Shown: piece after piece, positions 34,500-43,741 of the stretch
Position numbering within the stretch: the stretch's first letter is position 1
Layout: each line of letters begins with the position of its first letter
Source: Verrucomicrobiota bacterium
GTDB taxonomy: Bacteria; Verrucomicrobiota; Verrucomicrobiia; Verrucomicrobiales; DEV007
NCBI GenBank assembly: GCA_030625775.1
Contig: DAOUQC010000020.1
Location: 1 to 57,506 of the forward strand
Reading direction: 5' to 3'
DNA: 57,506 nucleotides
Made by a program: the position numbers and the translations under genes
Notes under the pieces: model-generated
What the model was told of the DNA's origin: nothing
Seen by the model: only the letters and a program-made list of their open reading frames with translations
Databases searched by the model: none

Positions 34500-37238
34500 A
34501 TGAAAACAATGCCCGGAAAAATACTCGCCCTCTCTGCTGGTGCAGCAGTCATAGGAGTCTCTCTTTCCCTCATCACTCCGCATGCAGCGGCCAAAGATGA
34601 GAACAAGGGAATCGACCCCCAACAGCAAAAGGTGAAAACAATCCCACTGGATCTTTTTGTCGTTCCCGAAGGAATGGAAATCACCCGCTGGGCCAGTTCA
34701 CCAATGCTACACAATCCTACCAATATCGACATCGATAAAGACGGTCGCATCTGGGTCGCCGAAGGTCGGCGTTATCGCCGCAGTATGGAAAAGTTTCCAA
34801 AAGGCGACCGCATCGTCGTTCTCGAAGACAAGAACAAGGACGGCAAAGCCGACTCATCCCATACCTTCGTCCAGGATCCGGATCTGGTTGCTCCGTTGGG
34901 TGTTGCCGTTATCGACAACAAGATTGTCGTTTCCCAACCACCCGACCTCATCGTCTACACTGACGTCGACCGGGATCTGAAATTTGATCCAGCCAAGGAC
35001 AAAAAAGAAGTCCTCCTCACTGGTTTCTCCGGGAAAAACCATGACCACTCCCTGCATTCCGTCACTGCGGGACCTGACGGCAAATGGCATTTTAATGCGG
35101 GCAATACGGGCGGCATGTTTACCGATAAATCGGGCAAAACTTTCCGCATCGCTGGCCCCTACAACCCAAAGCCAATCGGCCCGATTGAATTCCCCTTCAA
35201 AGCAGCTGATGTCGCAGGGAAAAAAAGTGATGATGGTCACATCTATGTCGGCGGTTTTGCCGTTCGCATGAACCCGGATGGCACCCATGCCGAGATCACC
35301 GGACACAATTTCCGCAACAGCTTCGAGCAATCAATCAACTCGTTCGGCGATGTTTTTCAAAACGACAACGATGATCCTCCGGCTTGTCGTGTTTCACACG
35401 TATTGGAATACGGCAACGCTGGATTTGCTTCGGCGGACGGGAAACGCTCCTGGCAGGCAGACCGCCGCCCTGGCCAAAGCATTCCCGTTGCCGAGTGGCG
35501 CCAGGAAGACCCCGGCACCATGCCGGCAGGTGACATCTATGGAGGAGGCTCTCCCACCGGCAATGTCTATTATGAAAACGGAGCACTCGGAGAAAAATGG
35601 CGTGGCACTTTTCTCGCCTGCGAAGCTGGTAGAAATATCATATTCGCCTACCAGCCGAGGCTCTATGGTGCAGGATTTGAACTGGAACAAGGGACCTTCA
35701 TCACCTCAAACCCAGAAAAAAAGTGGGCCGGCTCCGATTTTATCAAAGGAGGTTTTCTGAAACTCAGCCAGGATATCCGTACTGAGTTTCGCCCATCTGA
35801 TGTAGCCGTTGGACCGGATGGGGCCATTTATGTTTCTGACTGGATTGACGCCCGGGTCGGTGGTCATCAAGCACTCGACAAAACCCAGTCCGGAGCAATT
35901 TACCGCATTGCTCCCAAAGGATTCAAATCAGTGATACCCAAATTGAATCTCGATAGCACGGCCGGGCTGATTGAAGCACTCAAATCACCTGCTATCAACG
36001 TTCGTAATCTGGGGTTTGTAGGACTAAAAAACAAAGGTGAAGCCGCTCTGCCGGTAGTGAAAGCTCTGCTCGAAGATGACAACCCCTACATCGCCAGCAG
36101 AGCCATATTCCTGATGCCACATCTCGGTGCCGCTGGCATTGAAGCCGCAACAAAAATTGCCAGTGGCAGCAATGATGCCATGCAGAGAATTGCCGCCTTC
36201 CGCGCCCTGCGGCGGGCTGACCAGGCTCTACCCGACCTGTCGTCAGACCCCTCACCGGCTGTGCTTCGGGAAGTAGCTCTGAGTTGCCGCAACCTGCCGC
36301 TCGACGAATGCCGTGACCCTCTGGTCAAAATCGCCGGAAAATTCGATGGCAGTGATCGCAGCTACCTTGAAGCTTTCGGCATCGGCGCAAGTGGAAAGGA
36401 GTCGGGCATTTACGATGCTGTCAAAAAAACAATAGGCGACGATGACCCGCTGAAATGGAGTGAAGCCTTCATCCGGATAGCCTGGCGCCTCCATCCCCAG
36501 CAATCGATCAATGATTTGCTCACCCGCGCACTGTCTGACAAGCTTTCTGACTCTGATCGTAAGCTGGCAATGACAACGATTGCATTCAACGATAGCCAGG
36601 ATGCCGCTCAAGCAATGCTGGAAATCGGTGCCCAGGAGAAGTCCCCCCTCAAAGCAAGTGCCACCTGGTGGCTGCTCAATCGCTCCGGAAACCTCTGGGC
36701 AAATCATGAACTCATGCCCAAGCTCAAATCACGGGGCATCTACGACCCCGATACGATTGTCTTGCAGGAAATCATCACTCCTGATCCGAAAGGAATGCCA
36801 AAAACCCTGCCCAGTATAGCTGAGATTCTAAAAATCAATGGCGACCCAAACAAAGGAAAAATCACAGCCCAGCGCTGTATCATGTGCCACCAGATTGACG
36901 GTATTGGCATCGAATACGGCCCTACTCTCACCGGATTTGGTAAAACCCAGACTACAGAAGTGCTGATCGATGCCATCCTCAATCCGAGCAGCGGCATCGC
37001 TCACGGTTATGAGGGCACGGAGATCAAAATGGTAGATGGAAAAATCATCCATGGTTTATTGATTAAAAACTCCGACCCCTTCATTATCCTATCCATGGGA
37101 GGAGTCAGCCAGATTGTTCCCAAGCAAAAAATTGCTTCAAAAAAGAAACTCAAGCGCTCACTCATGCTCTCGGCAGAACAACTCGGCTTCACCGCGCAGG
37201 ATCTGGCTGATATTGTGGCTTATCTCAAAACCATCTAA
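34500..37238 (+). CDS. PVC-type heme-binding CxxCH protein with propeller domain
   Basis: The start at 34500 gives a signal peptide (about residues 1-31, ending HAAA); an ATG at 34509 is an alternative. The 912-residue protein has an N-terminal PQQ/glucose-dehydrogenase-like propeller (LDLFVVPEGMEITRWASSP, DIDKDGRIWVAEGRRY, VAVGPDGAIYVSDW), a helical HEAT-like middle, and a C-terminal cytochrome c domain with CIMCH at about 793-797 and a closing AQDLADIVAYLKT. This architecture is characteristic of the PVC superphylum, where it is thought to be a periplasmic dehydrogenase-like protein. The substrate is unknown. Confidence 0.92.
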   Translation: MKTMPGKILALSAGAAVIGVSLSLITPHAAAKDENKGIDPQQQKVKTIPLDLFVVPEGMEITRWASSPMLHNPTNIDIDKDGRIWVAEGRRYRRSMEKFPKGDRIVVLEDKNKDGKADSSHTFVQDPDLVAPLGVAVIDNKIVVSQPPDLIVYTDVDRDLKFDPAKDKKEVLLTGFSGKNHDHSLHSVTAGPDGKWHFNAGNTGGMFTDKSGKTFRIAGPYNPKPIGPIEFPFKAADVAGKKSDDGHIYVGGFAVRMNPDGTHAEITGHNFRNSFEQSINSFGDVFQNDNDDPPACRVSHVLEYGNAGFASADGKRSWQADRRPGQSIPVAEWRQEDPGTMPAGDIYGGGSPTGNVYYENGALGEKWRGTFLACEAGRNIIFAYQPRLYGAGFELEQGTFITSNPEKKWAGSDFIKGGFLKLSQDIRTEFRPSDVAVGPDGAIYVSDWIDARVGGHQALDKTQSGAIYRIAPKGFKSVIPKLNLDSTAGLIEALKSPAINVRNLGFVGLKNKGEAALPVVKALLEDDNPYIASRAIFLMPHLGAAGIEAATKIASGSNDAMQRIAAFRALRRADQALPDLSSDPSPAVLREVALSCRNLPLDECRDPLVKIAGKFDGSDRSYLEAFGIGASGKESGIYDAVKKTIGDDDPLKWSEAFIRIAWRLHPQQSINDLLTRALSDKLSDSDRKLAMTTIAFNDSQDAAQAMLEIGAQEKSPLKASATWWLLNRSGNLWANHELMPKLKSRGIYDPDTIVLQEIITPDPKGMPKTLPSIAEILKINGDPNKGKITAQRCIMCHQIDGIGIEYGPTLTGFGKTQTTEVLIDAILNPSSGIAHGYEGTEIKMVDGKIIHGLLIKNSDPFIILSMGGVSQIVPKQKIASKKKLKRSLMLSAEQLGFTAQDLADIVAYLKTI

Positions 37239-37243
37239 AGACC

Positions 37244-37531
37244 ATGGTCGCTATTGTTGTCACATTGGAAGCGCATCCTGATAAAGTAGATGCGATGCTG
37301 GAAGCACTCGAAGAAAATGCTGCGGGCTCTATCAAAGAACCTGGTTGTCAAAAATGGGAATACTCGCAACACCTTGATGACCCAAAAAAATTCGCCATTT
37401 ATGAAATTTATGATGACCAGGACGCCATCGATGCACATAAAAACAGCGAGCATTTCCATCACTGGGTACAACGCAATGAGAAAGAAGGCCTGATGGCCAG
37501 CAAAGAATCCGGTATATACAGAATCCTCTAA
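37244..37531 (+). CDS. ABM-domain (antibiotic biosynthesis monooxygenase-like) protein
   Basis: The 95-residue protein has the dimeric alpha-beta ABM fold pattern: VAIVVTLEAHPDKVDAMLEAL, EPGCQKWEYSQHLDDPKKFAIYEIYDDQDAIDAH and EHFHHWVQ. Members oxidise quinols or bind heme, and many are of unknown function. It starts only 5 bp after the stop of the heme-binding protein, so the two are probably co-transcribed. The link between them is not explained. Confidence 0.85.
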   Translation: MVAIVVTLEAHPDKVDAMLEALEENAAGSIKEPGCQKWEYSQHLDDPKKFAIYEIYDDQDAIDAHKNSEHFHHWVQRNEKEGLMASKESGIYRIL

Positions 37532-37561
37532 TCCTCCCTTTCCAATCCACCCTTTTTTCCA

Positions 37562-38452
37562 GTGTCCTTACGTCTCGAAATGTTGCAAGTTGCCCGACTC
37601 GGGCCTTCAGTGCTCGGCGAAGAAGCTTGCCAACTGATTGAGAAATACATTCGCAATCAGCAAAATAATGACGGCGGCTTTCGTGATCGTGATGGCAAGT
37701 CCGATCTGTATTACACCAGCTTTGCCATCGATGCACTCACCGCTCTTCAGGTTGAAATCCCCGAAGCTTCAATCTGCGCATACCTTGAGAACGAAAACAA
37801 AAAACTACCTGATCTCGATTTTGTCCACCTCTGCTGCCTCGCTCGCTCTTCTTCAGCATTGAAAGAGCATCGCGAAACCAAAAACATCCAGCCTGTTCTG
37901 GATCGGATCGAACAATTCCGAACTCCCGACGGTGGATACAATCAAATCACCGACTATGCAACCGGCTCCGCCTACGCCTGTTTCCTTGCCTGGGGGGCCT
38001 ACAGTGACCACGGAATTTCTGTCCCGAATCAGAGTGGCATTGCAGACTGTTTGGATTCCCTGGCCACGACCGATGGTGCATGGAGCAATGATGTGGACTT
38101 CCCGGTTCCCAACGTTCCTTCAACCGCGGCCGCCGTTGCCGTCTGCCGCAATCTTCGACGCCCGGTAACGGATGCCACCGCTAAGTGGATTCTTTCCTGC
38201 CATCATCCGGCAAGCGGAGCTTTCCTCGCCTTCCCCGACGCACCCATGCCTGACCTGCTCACCACTGCTGTCGCTCTCCACACGCTGGATGCCTTGCAAA
38301 CCCCTCTCGAACCGATCAGAGAATCGTGTCTGGATTTTATCGACAGCCTCTGGAGCGCTGAAGGAGGTTTCCACGGCAACTGGACCGACGATCAACTCGA
38401 TATCGAATACACCTATTACGGACTACTCGCCCTCGGCCATCTGGCAGTGTGA
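37562..38452 (+). CDS. Prenyltransferase/terpenoid-cyclase-fold protein, small subunit-like
   Basis: The 296-residue protein starts at GTG 37562. It carries repeated helical motifs of the alpha-alpha barrel: NDGGFRDRDG, TPDGGYNQ, TDGAWSND, AEGGFHGNW and the C-terminal DIEYTYYGLLALGHL. The last block is like that of protein prenyltransferase beta subunits. The zinc ligands of those enzymes are not evident, as the Asp-x-Cys site and the final His are replaced (MPDLLTTAVAL, YTYYGLL), so protein prenylation is unlikely. The stop is 3 bp before the ATG of the larger cyclase-like gene, which implies coupled translation. Confidence 0.8.
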   Translation: MSLRLEMLQVARLGPSVLGEEACQLIEKYIRNQQNNDGGFRDRDGKSDLYYTSFAIDALTALQVEIPEASICAYLENENKKLPDLDFVHLCCLARSSSALKEHRETKNIQPVLDRIEQFRTPDGGYNQITDYATGSAYACFLAWGAYSDHGISVPNQSGIADCLDSLATTDGAWSNDVDFPVPNVPSTAAAVAVCRNLRRPVTDATAKWILSCHHPASGAFLAFPDAPMPDLLTTAVALHTLDALQTPLEPIRESCLDFIDSLWSAEGGFHGNWTDDQLDIEYTYYGLLALGHLAV

Positions 38453-38455
38453 ACC

Positions 38456-40279
38456 ATGAGCAATTCCGCAGAGCTTCAGTCTTCGATCAAAAACGCCAGA
38501 CAACATCTGCTGGCTGAGAGAAATGAATACGGCTGGTGGGAGGGTGAACTTTCCACCAGCGCTCTTTCCACCGCCACGGCGACAATTGCTTTTCATACAG
38601 TCAACCCAGACAAATACAGCAAGCCGATCACCCTGGGTCTGCAATGGCTGATCGATAACCAGAATGAAGATGGAGGATGGGGCGATACCACCATTAGTTT
38701 TTCCAATATATCGACCACCCTGCTCTGCTGGTCGGCTCTGAATTTATCGACCCGCCTCTCGACAACAGACACTTCGAGCAAAGCTGAAGCCTGGATCAAA
38801 AATTACGTTGGATCTCTGGACGCTGATGCAATTGCAGAGGCTGTCACCAGACGATACGGAAAGGATCACACCTTTTCGGTACCTATCCTCATGGTCTGTG
38901 CCGTCTGTGGAAGACTCGGAGGTGATTCAAACAAAGCCTGGAAAAAAGTTCTTCCGCTTCCTTTTGAACTGGCTGCCTTTCCGAGAAAGTGGTTCGCCAT
39001 TTTGCAACTACCGGTGGTGAGCTACGCGCTGCCCGCACTCATTGCGATCGGCTATGCCCGCTTCATTCATGTGCGCCCCTTTTTTCCTGTCCGCCTCTTG
39101 AGAACCCTTGCCTGGAAAAAAACATCACGGGTTTTGCAGGAAATCCACCCTGAAAGCGGCGGGTACCTCGAAGCCACTCCGCTCACCAGTTTTGTCACCA
39201 TAGCCCTCGCGTCCAGTGATCAGAAACAACATCCAGTCGTTCAAAAAGCCATCCCCTTCCTGCTGGCCTCCATGCGCCCTGACGGCAGCTGGCCAATCGA
39301 CACCAATCTCGCCACCTGGGCCACCACCTTGTCAGTGAAAGCACTGGCTTCCGGAAACAGCCCGCATCCAATTTTGCCCGCCCTCGAATCTGACGCCATC
39401 CGTCTGTGGTTAAAACAACAGCAGTATCTGGAAACCCACGCCTACACCAACGCGCCTCCCGGCGGCTGGGCCTGGACCGATCTTACCGGTGGAGTTCCCG
39501 ATGCCGATGACACCGCAGGCGCCCTGCTCGCCTTACGCGTTCTTGATCCTGGAAACAATAACAGCGCAGAGAACGACAGCTCTGCAAGTGCAGCCATCAC
39601 CTGGTTGCTCGATCTGCAAAACCGGGACGGTGGCATTCCCACTTTCTGTCGTGGATGGGGTGCCCTGCCCTTTGATCGCTCCAGTCCCGATCTCACGGCT
39701 CATGCATTGAGAGCGTGGATCACCTGGATGAAAGACGTCCCCCCTGCGCTGCGCTCCCGCGTTCGCCTGGGCATGGAGCATGGACTTGATTATTTGAAAC
39801 AAACCCAGGCAAGCGACGGCTCCTGGACCCCTCTCTGGTTCGGCAACCAGCATCTGCCCGATGAAAATAATCCCACTTACGGCACGGCGAAAGTGTTGCT
39901 GGCTCTGGCCCAACTGGATAACTGCCACCATTCCGATACGGTTTCGATGCGGGAAAAAGCCATCCATTGGTTGCAGGAAAATCAGAACCCTGACGGAGGT
40001 TGGGGCGGAGGTTCTCAAACTCCATCCAGCATTGAAGAAAGTGCCCTCGCCATCGACGCCCTCTGCACCAACCTCGTGCATCTGGAACATCGTGAAAAAA
40101 TTATCCAGAGCATACAATCAGGTGTCGATTGTTTGATCACTCTCACCAAACAAGGAGCTCACTTCCCTGCTTCACCGATTGGATTCTATTTTGCCAAACT
40201 CTGGTATCACGAAAAAATCTATCCCATCGTCTGGTCCGTCTCCGCCCTGCAACAAGCATCTCGTATACTCTCTCCGTAA
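38456..40279 (+). CDS. Squalene-hopene cyclase-like terpenoid cyclase
   Basis: This 607-residue class II cyclase-fold protein has several QW-type repeats: NEDGGWGDT near residue 65, RPDGSWPIDTN, NRDGGIPTF, ASDGSWTPLW and NPDGGWGGG. The acid motif DxDDTA appears as PDADDTAG (around residue 350), where the catalytic aspartate of squalene-hopene cyclase lies. The N-terminal WWEGELSTSALSTAT differs from canonical hopene cyclases, and the C-terminal GFYFAKLWYHEKIYP is also divergent. A C30 or shorter isoprenoid is a plausible substrate, but the product cannot be predicted. It is coupled to the smaller cyclase-fold gene upstream. Confidence 0.85.
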   Translation: MSNSAELQSSIKNARQHLLAERNEYGWWEGELSTSALSTATATIAFHTVNPDKYSKPITLGLQWLIDNQNEDGGWGDTTISFSNISTTLLCWSALNLSTRLSTTDTSSKAEAWIKNYVGSLDADAIAEAVTRRYGKDHTFSVPILMVCAVCGRLGGDSNKAWKKVLPLPFELAAFPRKWFAILQLPVVSYALPALIAIGYARFIHVRPFFPVRLLRTLAWKKTSRVLQEIHPESGGYLEATPLTSFVTIALASSDQKQHPVVQKAIPFLLASMRPDGSWPIDTNLATWATTLSVKALASGNSPHPILPALESDAIRLWLKQQQYLETHAYTNAPPGGWAWTDLTGGVPDADDTAGALLALRVLDPGNNNSAENDSSASAAITWLLDLQNRDGGIPTFCRGWGALPFDRSSPDLTAHALRAWITWMKDVPPALRSRVRLGMEHGLDYLKQTQASDGSWTPLWFGNQHLPDENNPTYGTAKVLLALAQLDNCHHSDTVSMREKAIHWLQENQNPDGGWGGGSQTPSSIEESALAIDALCTNLVHLEHREKIIQSIQSGVDCLITLTKQGAHFPASPIGFYFAKLWYHEKIYPIVWSVSALQQASRILSP

Positions 40280-40299
40280 AACGAAGTTCCCACTTCGTT
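40280..40299. repeat. Short palindrome AACGAAGT-TCCC-ACTTCGTT
   Basis: Perfect 8-bp arms around a 4-base loop, immediately after the cyclase stop codon. No T tract follows. It is a possible REP-like element or weak terminator. Confidence 0.75.
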
Positions 40300-40324
40300 C
40301 ATCCGACCCATCTATTATTACCAC

Positions 40325-40537
40325 TCACAAGTCCGTGCTATCATCCCGCCCCTTCAGCTGGATCAGCTTTTTTTTGATCACCTCCAACTCAACTGTCAAC
40401 GCATGGGCTGACTTCAAAATATCCCCCTGCATTTTTTCATCTCCCAGATCACCAACGGCCGGATGAACCTTCATCATCTGCAAGGCGATCTGCTTACAGG
40501 ATTCCTCGATTTTCTCAATAGCTGCTTCTCTTTCCAT
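40325..40537 (-). CDS. Small coiled-coil-like protein, function unknown
   Basis: The 70-residue protein is almost wholly helical with heptad-like spacing (EKIEESCKQIALQMMKVH, ALTVELEVIKKKLIQLK). I recognise no family. AAAGGA lies upstream of the ATG at a workable distance, and it starts 19 bp after the cysteine desulfurase stop on the same strand, which supports a real gene in that operon. Confidence 0.65.
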   Translation of the reverse strand: MEREAAIEKIEESCKQIALQMMKVHPAVGDLGDEKMQGDILKSAHALTVELEVIKKKLIQLKGRDDSTDL

Positions 40538-40556
40538 ATTTTTTTTCCTTTGCGCC

Positions 40557-41750
40557 TTATAGGCTAGGCGTGATCTCCTCTCTTTTCTCCATCCGCTTTC
40601 CGCTTTTCAGCTCCTCCCAAACCTCCAACAAAGCGTCCACCAAAGCATTCCAGTGTTTCCCCTCGGTTTGCCATCCACCACTGATTCTCAATACCCGGTT
40701 CATCTGGTCAAAGTCCAGGCCCATAGCTTCCATTACATGAGAAGGATTCCCTTTACCCGCAGAGCAGGCTGATCCTGTCGATACCTCAAATCCCAATCGA
40801 TCCAGACGGATCAACCACTTTAAATTCGACGGCCCGGACAAAGGCAAAATCAACATCACCGTATTCCACAATCGTTCCGCATCTGCAGCAATGATCTTCA
40901 CCTCAGGCAAGTCCTCACCCACCCTTTTTTCAAAAGCCCGCCGTTCAAGCAAGCATCCCTCCAACCTCTCCGCCGTCATATCCCCCTGCTTCTCCCTCAG
41001 GGCCACCATCATCGCAAGCACTCCGGGATAGTCCTCTGTCCCGGCCCTCATCCCACCTTCCTGCGGACCACCCACCAGCGAAGTAAAATTCTCTCTCGCA
41101 GCACCGCCCACCCGCAAAAAACCCACACCTTTCGGTCCACCAAACTTATGCGCACTGCCGCTTATAAAATCACACTCTCCCAGACCAGCCAAACTTGCCT
41201 TGCCCACCCATTGAGCCGCATCACAATGATAAGGCACTCCCCGCTTGCGACAGATTTCACCGACCTCCCTCCACGGCTGGATCACTCCCGTTTCATTATT
41301 AGCCGCCATCACCGATACCAGCCCTACTGCTCCCTCAACAAGAACTTCCTCCAAAGCATTCAGGCAAACCTTCCCTTGCTGGTCAACTGCCAGCTCACGC
41401 ACCCCTTCTTTGCCAAACCACTTCTCTGCAGCCTCCCTGACTGACGGGTGCTCGATCGCACTGATCACGGCAAACACCCCCTCACCACCTGAACGCGATG
41501 CATATTCCATCACCGCATTGTTCGCTTCCGTCGCCCCGGAAGTGAATACCACTTCCTCCTCTTCCACCTCGAGCATCCCAGCCAATTCGCCGCGCAGCTC
41601 CTCCAACAAACGCCGTGTCATCCCCGCTCCCCGATACAAACCGGACGGATTCTGCCAATGCTTAAGAGACGCCCGCACCCACGCCTCACTCGCGGCTTCG
41701 CAAACAGGCGTCGTCGCGTTGCAGTCAAAATAATGCCCAGGCATCGTCAT
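40557..41750 (-). CDS. Cysteine desulfurase (NifS/IscS family)
   Basis: This PLP enzyme takes sulfur from cysteine for Fe-S clusters and tRNA thiolation. The 397-residue protein has YFDCNATTPV at the start, the histidine of HCDAAQWVGK, the PLP-lysine in SGSAHKFGGPKG and the sulfur-accepting cysteine in STGSACSAGKGNPSHVMEAMG. These fit group I (IscS/NifS). No scaffold gene (iscU, nifU) is nearby. It is divergent from the single-heme protein gene. Confidence 0.93.
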   Translation of the reverse strand: MTMPGHYFDCNATTPVCEAASEAWVRASLKHWQNPSGLYRGAGMTRRLLEELRGELAGMLEVEEEEVVFTSGATEANNAVMEYASRSGGEGVFAVISAIEHPSVREAAEKWFGKEGVRELAVDQQGKVCLNALEEVLVEGAVGLVSVMAANNETGVIQPWREVGEICRKRGVPYHCDAAQWVGKASLAGLGECDFISGSAHKFGGPKGVGFLRVGGAARENFTSLVGGPQEGGMRAGTEDYPGVLAMMVALREKQGDMTAERLEGCLLERRAFEKRVGEDLPEVKIIAADAERLWNTVMLILPLSGPSNLKWLIRLDRLGFEVSTGSACSAGKGNPSHVMEAMGLDFDQMNRVLRISGGWQTEGKHWNALVDALLEVWEELKSGKRMEKREEITPSL

Positions 41751-41789
41751 TTGCCCACTCTATAGCATGTCAGCTTTTCGTCCAGTAAG

Positions 41790-43100
41790 TTGCCGAACAG
41801 CCTTTGTCAGTTTAAGCTCCGTAAAACCCCATCTGTCGTGTCTTTCCAAAGCTTCATTAACCTTTCCTCCCGCAGCCTTTTAGCTGTAATCTGCCTGGTC
41901 TTTTTCACCCAAACAACGATTGGGCGGGAAAACACCGACTTCGCAGACCTGGTTTCGCCCGCACACCAGTATTGGACCCGGGTGCTCAATGACCCCTTTT
42001 CCAAACTCATCCCCGATTTTGAGTCAGGAAAAATTTCACTCAATTATCAGAACGAACGCGCCTTTGTCTCCAGCTTGCTCGAAACCCTCAATATTCCCGC
42101 AAGCTCACAGATGTTGGTTTTTTCCACCACCAGTCTGCAACTGAGCAAAATCTCACCCCGCAACCCACGTGCCCTCTATTTCAACGATGACATCTATCTG
42201 GGTTATGTTCCCGGTGGAAAAATTGAAATCATCTCCATCGATCCTCACTTAGGTGGAATTTTTTACATTTTCAACATTCCTCAAAATGGAGGAAACCCAC
42301 AGCCTGAACGCGCCAAACGCTGCATGAATTGCCACGCCGATACCGACACACGGCACGTGCCCGGCCTGGTAATCAAATCCGTCATTCCCGGCCCCAACGG
42401 AGGCAGTCTCAATTCATTCCGGCGTGAGCAAAGCGGTCATCAAATCCCTCTCGAACAACGTTTTGGTGGCTGGCATCTCACCGGTGCTGGCACCCTGAAA
42501 AAACACTGGGGAAATACACTTGGGCAACTTTCTCCCGCCGGGCTGAAAAAACAAATCATCGAGCCCGGTCAGTTATTTGACTTGAAGCGCTACCCCGTTC
42601 AGAGCAGCGACATCCTCCCTCAACTGCTGCATGAGCATCAGGCAGGTTTTGTCAACCGGGTGGTTGAAGCCGGATATAAATACCGCACTTATCTGCATGC
42701 CGAGGAAGGCAAACTCAATACCTCTCATGCACAGGAAATACAAGAGCTTACCAAGCTTCTTACCCGCTACCTGCTCTTCGCCGATGAAGCCTCCCTGCCC
42801 CGTGCCGGGATCGAAGGGGGCAGTGCATTCAAAACAGACTTTCTCGCCACCCGCAAAACTTTGCCCAGCGGTGAATCCCTGAAAGATTTTGACCTGCACT
42901 CCCGCCTGTTCAAATACCGCTGCTCTTACATGATCTACAGCAATGCTTTCCAAGGCCTGCCTGCGGAATTCAAACAACAAATTTACCAAAGCCTCGGCAA
43001 AGCTCTCAGCACCGACTCCCCTGACCCGGATTATTCCTACCTGCCACCCGCAGAAAAGAAAATCATCAAAAAACTTCTGCAAACAATGCCAGCAAAGTGA
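41790..43100 (+). CDS. Exported single-heme CxxCH protein, function unknown
   Basis: The frame has no ATG near its beginning. TTG at 41790 and GTG at 41838 (MSFQSFINLSSRSLLAVICLVFF) are candidate starts, and the second gives a cleaner signal peptide. The protein is about 420-436 residues. One heme motif, CMNCH, lies at about residue 178, in NPQPERAKRCMNCHADTDTRH. The rest has no motif that I recognise. The single motif placed in the middle of the chain is unusual for small c-type cytochromes. It is probably periplasmic. Confidence 0.75.
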   Translation: MPNSLCQFKLRKTPSVVSFQSFINLSSRSLLAVICLVFFTQTTIGRENTDFADLVSPAHQYWTRVLNDPFSKLIPDFESGKISLNYQNERAFVSSLLETLNIPASSQMLVFSTTSLQLSKISPRNPRALYFNDDIYLGYVPGGKIEIISIDPHLGGIFYIFNIPQNGGNPQPERAKRCMNCHADTDTRHVPGLVIKSVIPGPNGGSLNSFRREQSGHQIPLEQRFGGWHLTGAGTLKKHWGNTLGQLSPAGLKKQIIEPGQLFDLKRYPVQSSDILPQLLHEHQAGFVNRVVEAGYKYRTYLHAEEGKLNTSHAQEIQELTKLLTRYLLFADEASLPRAGIEGGSAFKTDFLATRKTLPSGESLKDFDLHSRLFKYRCSYMIYSNAFQGLPAEFKQQIYQSLGKALSTDSPDPDYSYLPPAEKKIIKKLLQTMPAK

Positions 43101-43136
43101 CGCTTGTATTGAAACCTTGATTTCCTATACAAAAAA

Positions 43137-43170
43137 ACGGGTGTCTCCGCTTTCGCAGAGAACACCCGTT
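43137..43170 (-). terminator. Rho-independent terminator after the exported rhodanese gene
   Basis: The stem AACGGGTGT/ACACCCGTT is extended by CTC/GAG. On the minus strand it is followed by a run of seven T. It lies 20 bp after the rhodanese stop. On the plus strand there is no T tract. Confidence 0.88.
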
Positions 43171-43190
43171 AAATGAGTTATCGAATGGAA

Positions 43191-43577
43191 TTAGCTTTTG
43201 TCGGTTTTTTCACCAGCTTGAAGCCATCCGGAAATGCCTGCAGACATGTGCTTCACATTGGTGTAACCAAGCTCTTCAGCAGCTTTTGCCGCAGCCTTGT
43301 ATGCATTGCACGAAGGGCCACCACAATAAGCAACGATCAAAGCACCCTTGTCTTTGGGAAGCAGTACGCCGATATTCTTGGCATTGGCCTTGAAATCGAT
43401 CGCTCCGGGAACATGCCCTCTTTTGTAGGAACCGGATCCCATCACATCGAGTACAGTTACTTTGCCAGATTTGATCACTTCTTTCATTTCTGTGATGCTG
43501 ATATCAGGGTATTCACCAGCGAAAGAAAATGACGCTGAAATGAGTACGCAGGAAAGAATCGCAAGGAGTTTTTTCAT
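43191..43577 (-). CDS. Exported single-domain rhodanese
   Basis: I use the ATG at 43577 because it yields a typical signal peptide (MKKLLAILSCVLISASFSFAG). The 128-residue protein has TVLDVMGSGSYKRGHVPGAIDF and the active-site loop AYCGGPSCNAYKAA, with the nucleophile probably the first cysteine. GISGWLQAG closes the domain. The role would be periplasmic sulfur transfer or thiol chemistry. It diverges from aroD with a 164-bp spacer and ends at a strong terminator. Confidence 0.88.
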   Translation of the reverse strand: MKKLLAILSCVLISASFSFAGEYPDISITEMKEVIKSGKVTVLDVMGSGSYKRGHVPGAIDFKANAKNIGVLLPKDKGALIVAYCGGPSCNAYKAAAKAAEELGYTNVKHMSAGISGWLQAGEKTDKS

Positions 43578-43741
43578 AATAATTTTTAAGTTTGTGTTTA
43601 TCTTAGGGTTGAAGCAGCCGGGATCATAATTTTGAACCCGAATGAATGGTAACATTGCCCCAAAAAACCGATTTTCACAATTTTTTTTGCAGGTTCCCGG
43701 GTAATGTGGTGCTAAACTCCGCTATTCCCGCCTCTCAAACA

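Noticed and set aside
37562-38452. Protein farnesyl- or geranylgeranyltransferase beta subunit
   Set aside because: The zinc-binding Asp, Cys and His positions are not evident, so only the fold is claimed.
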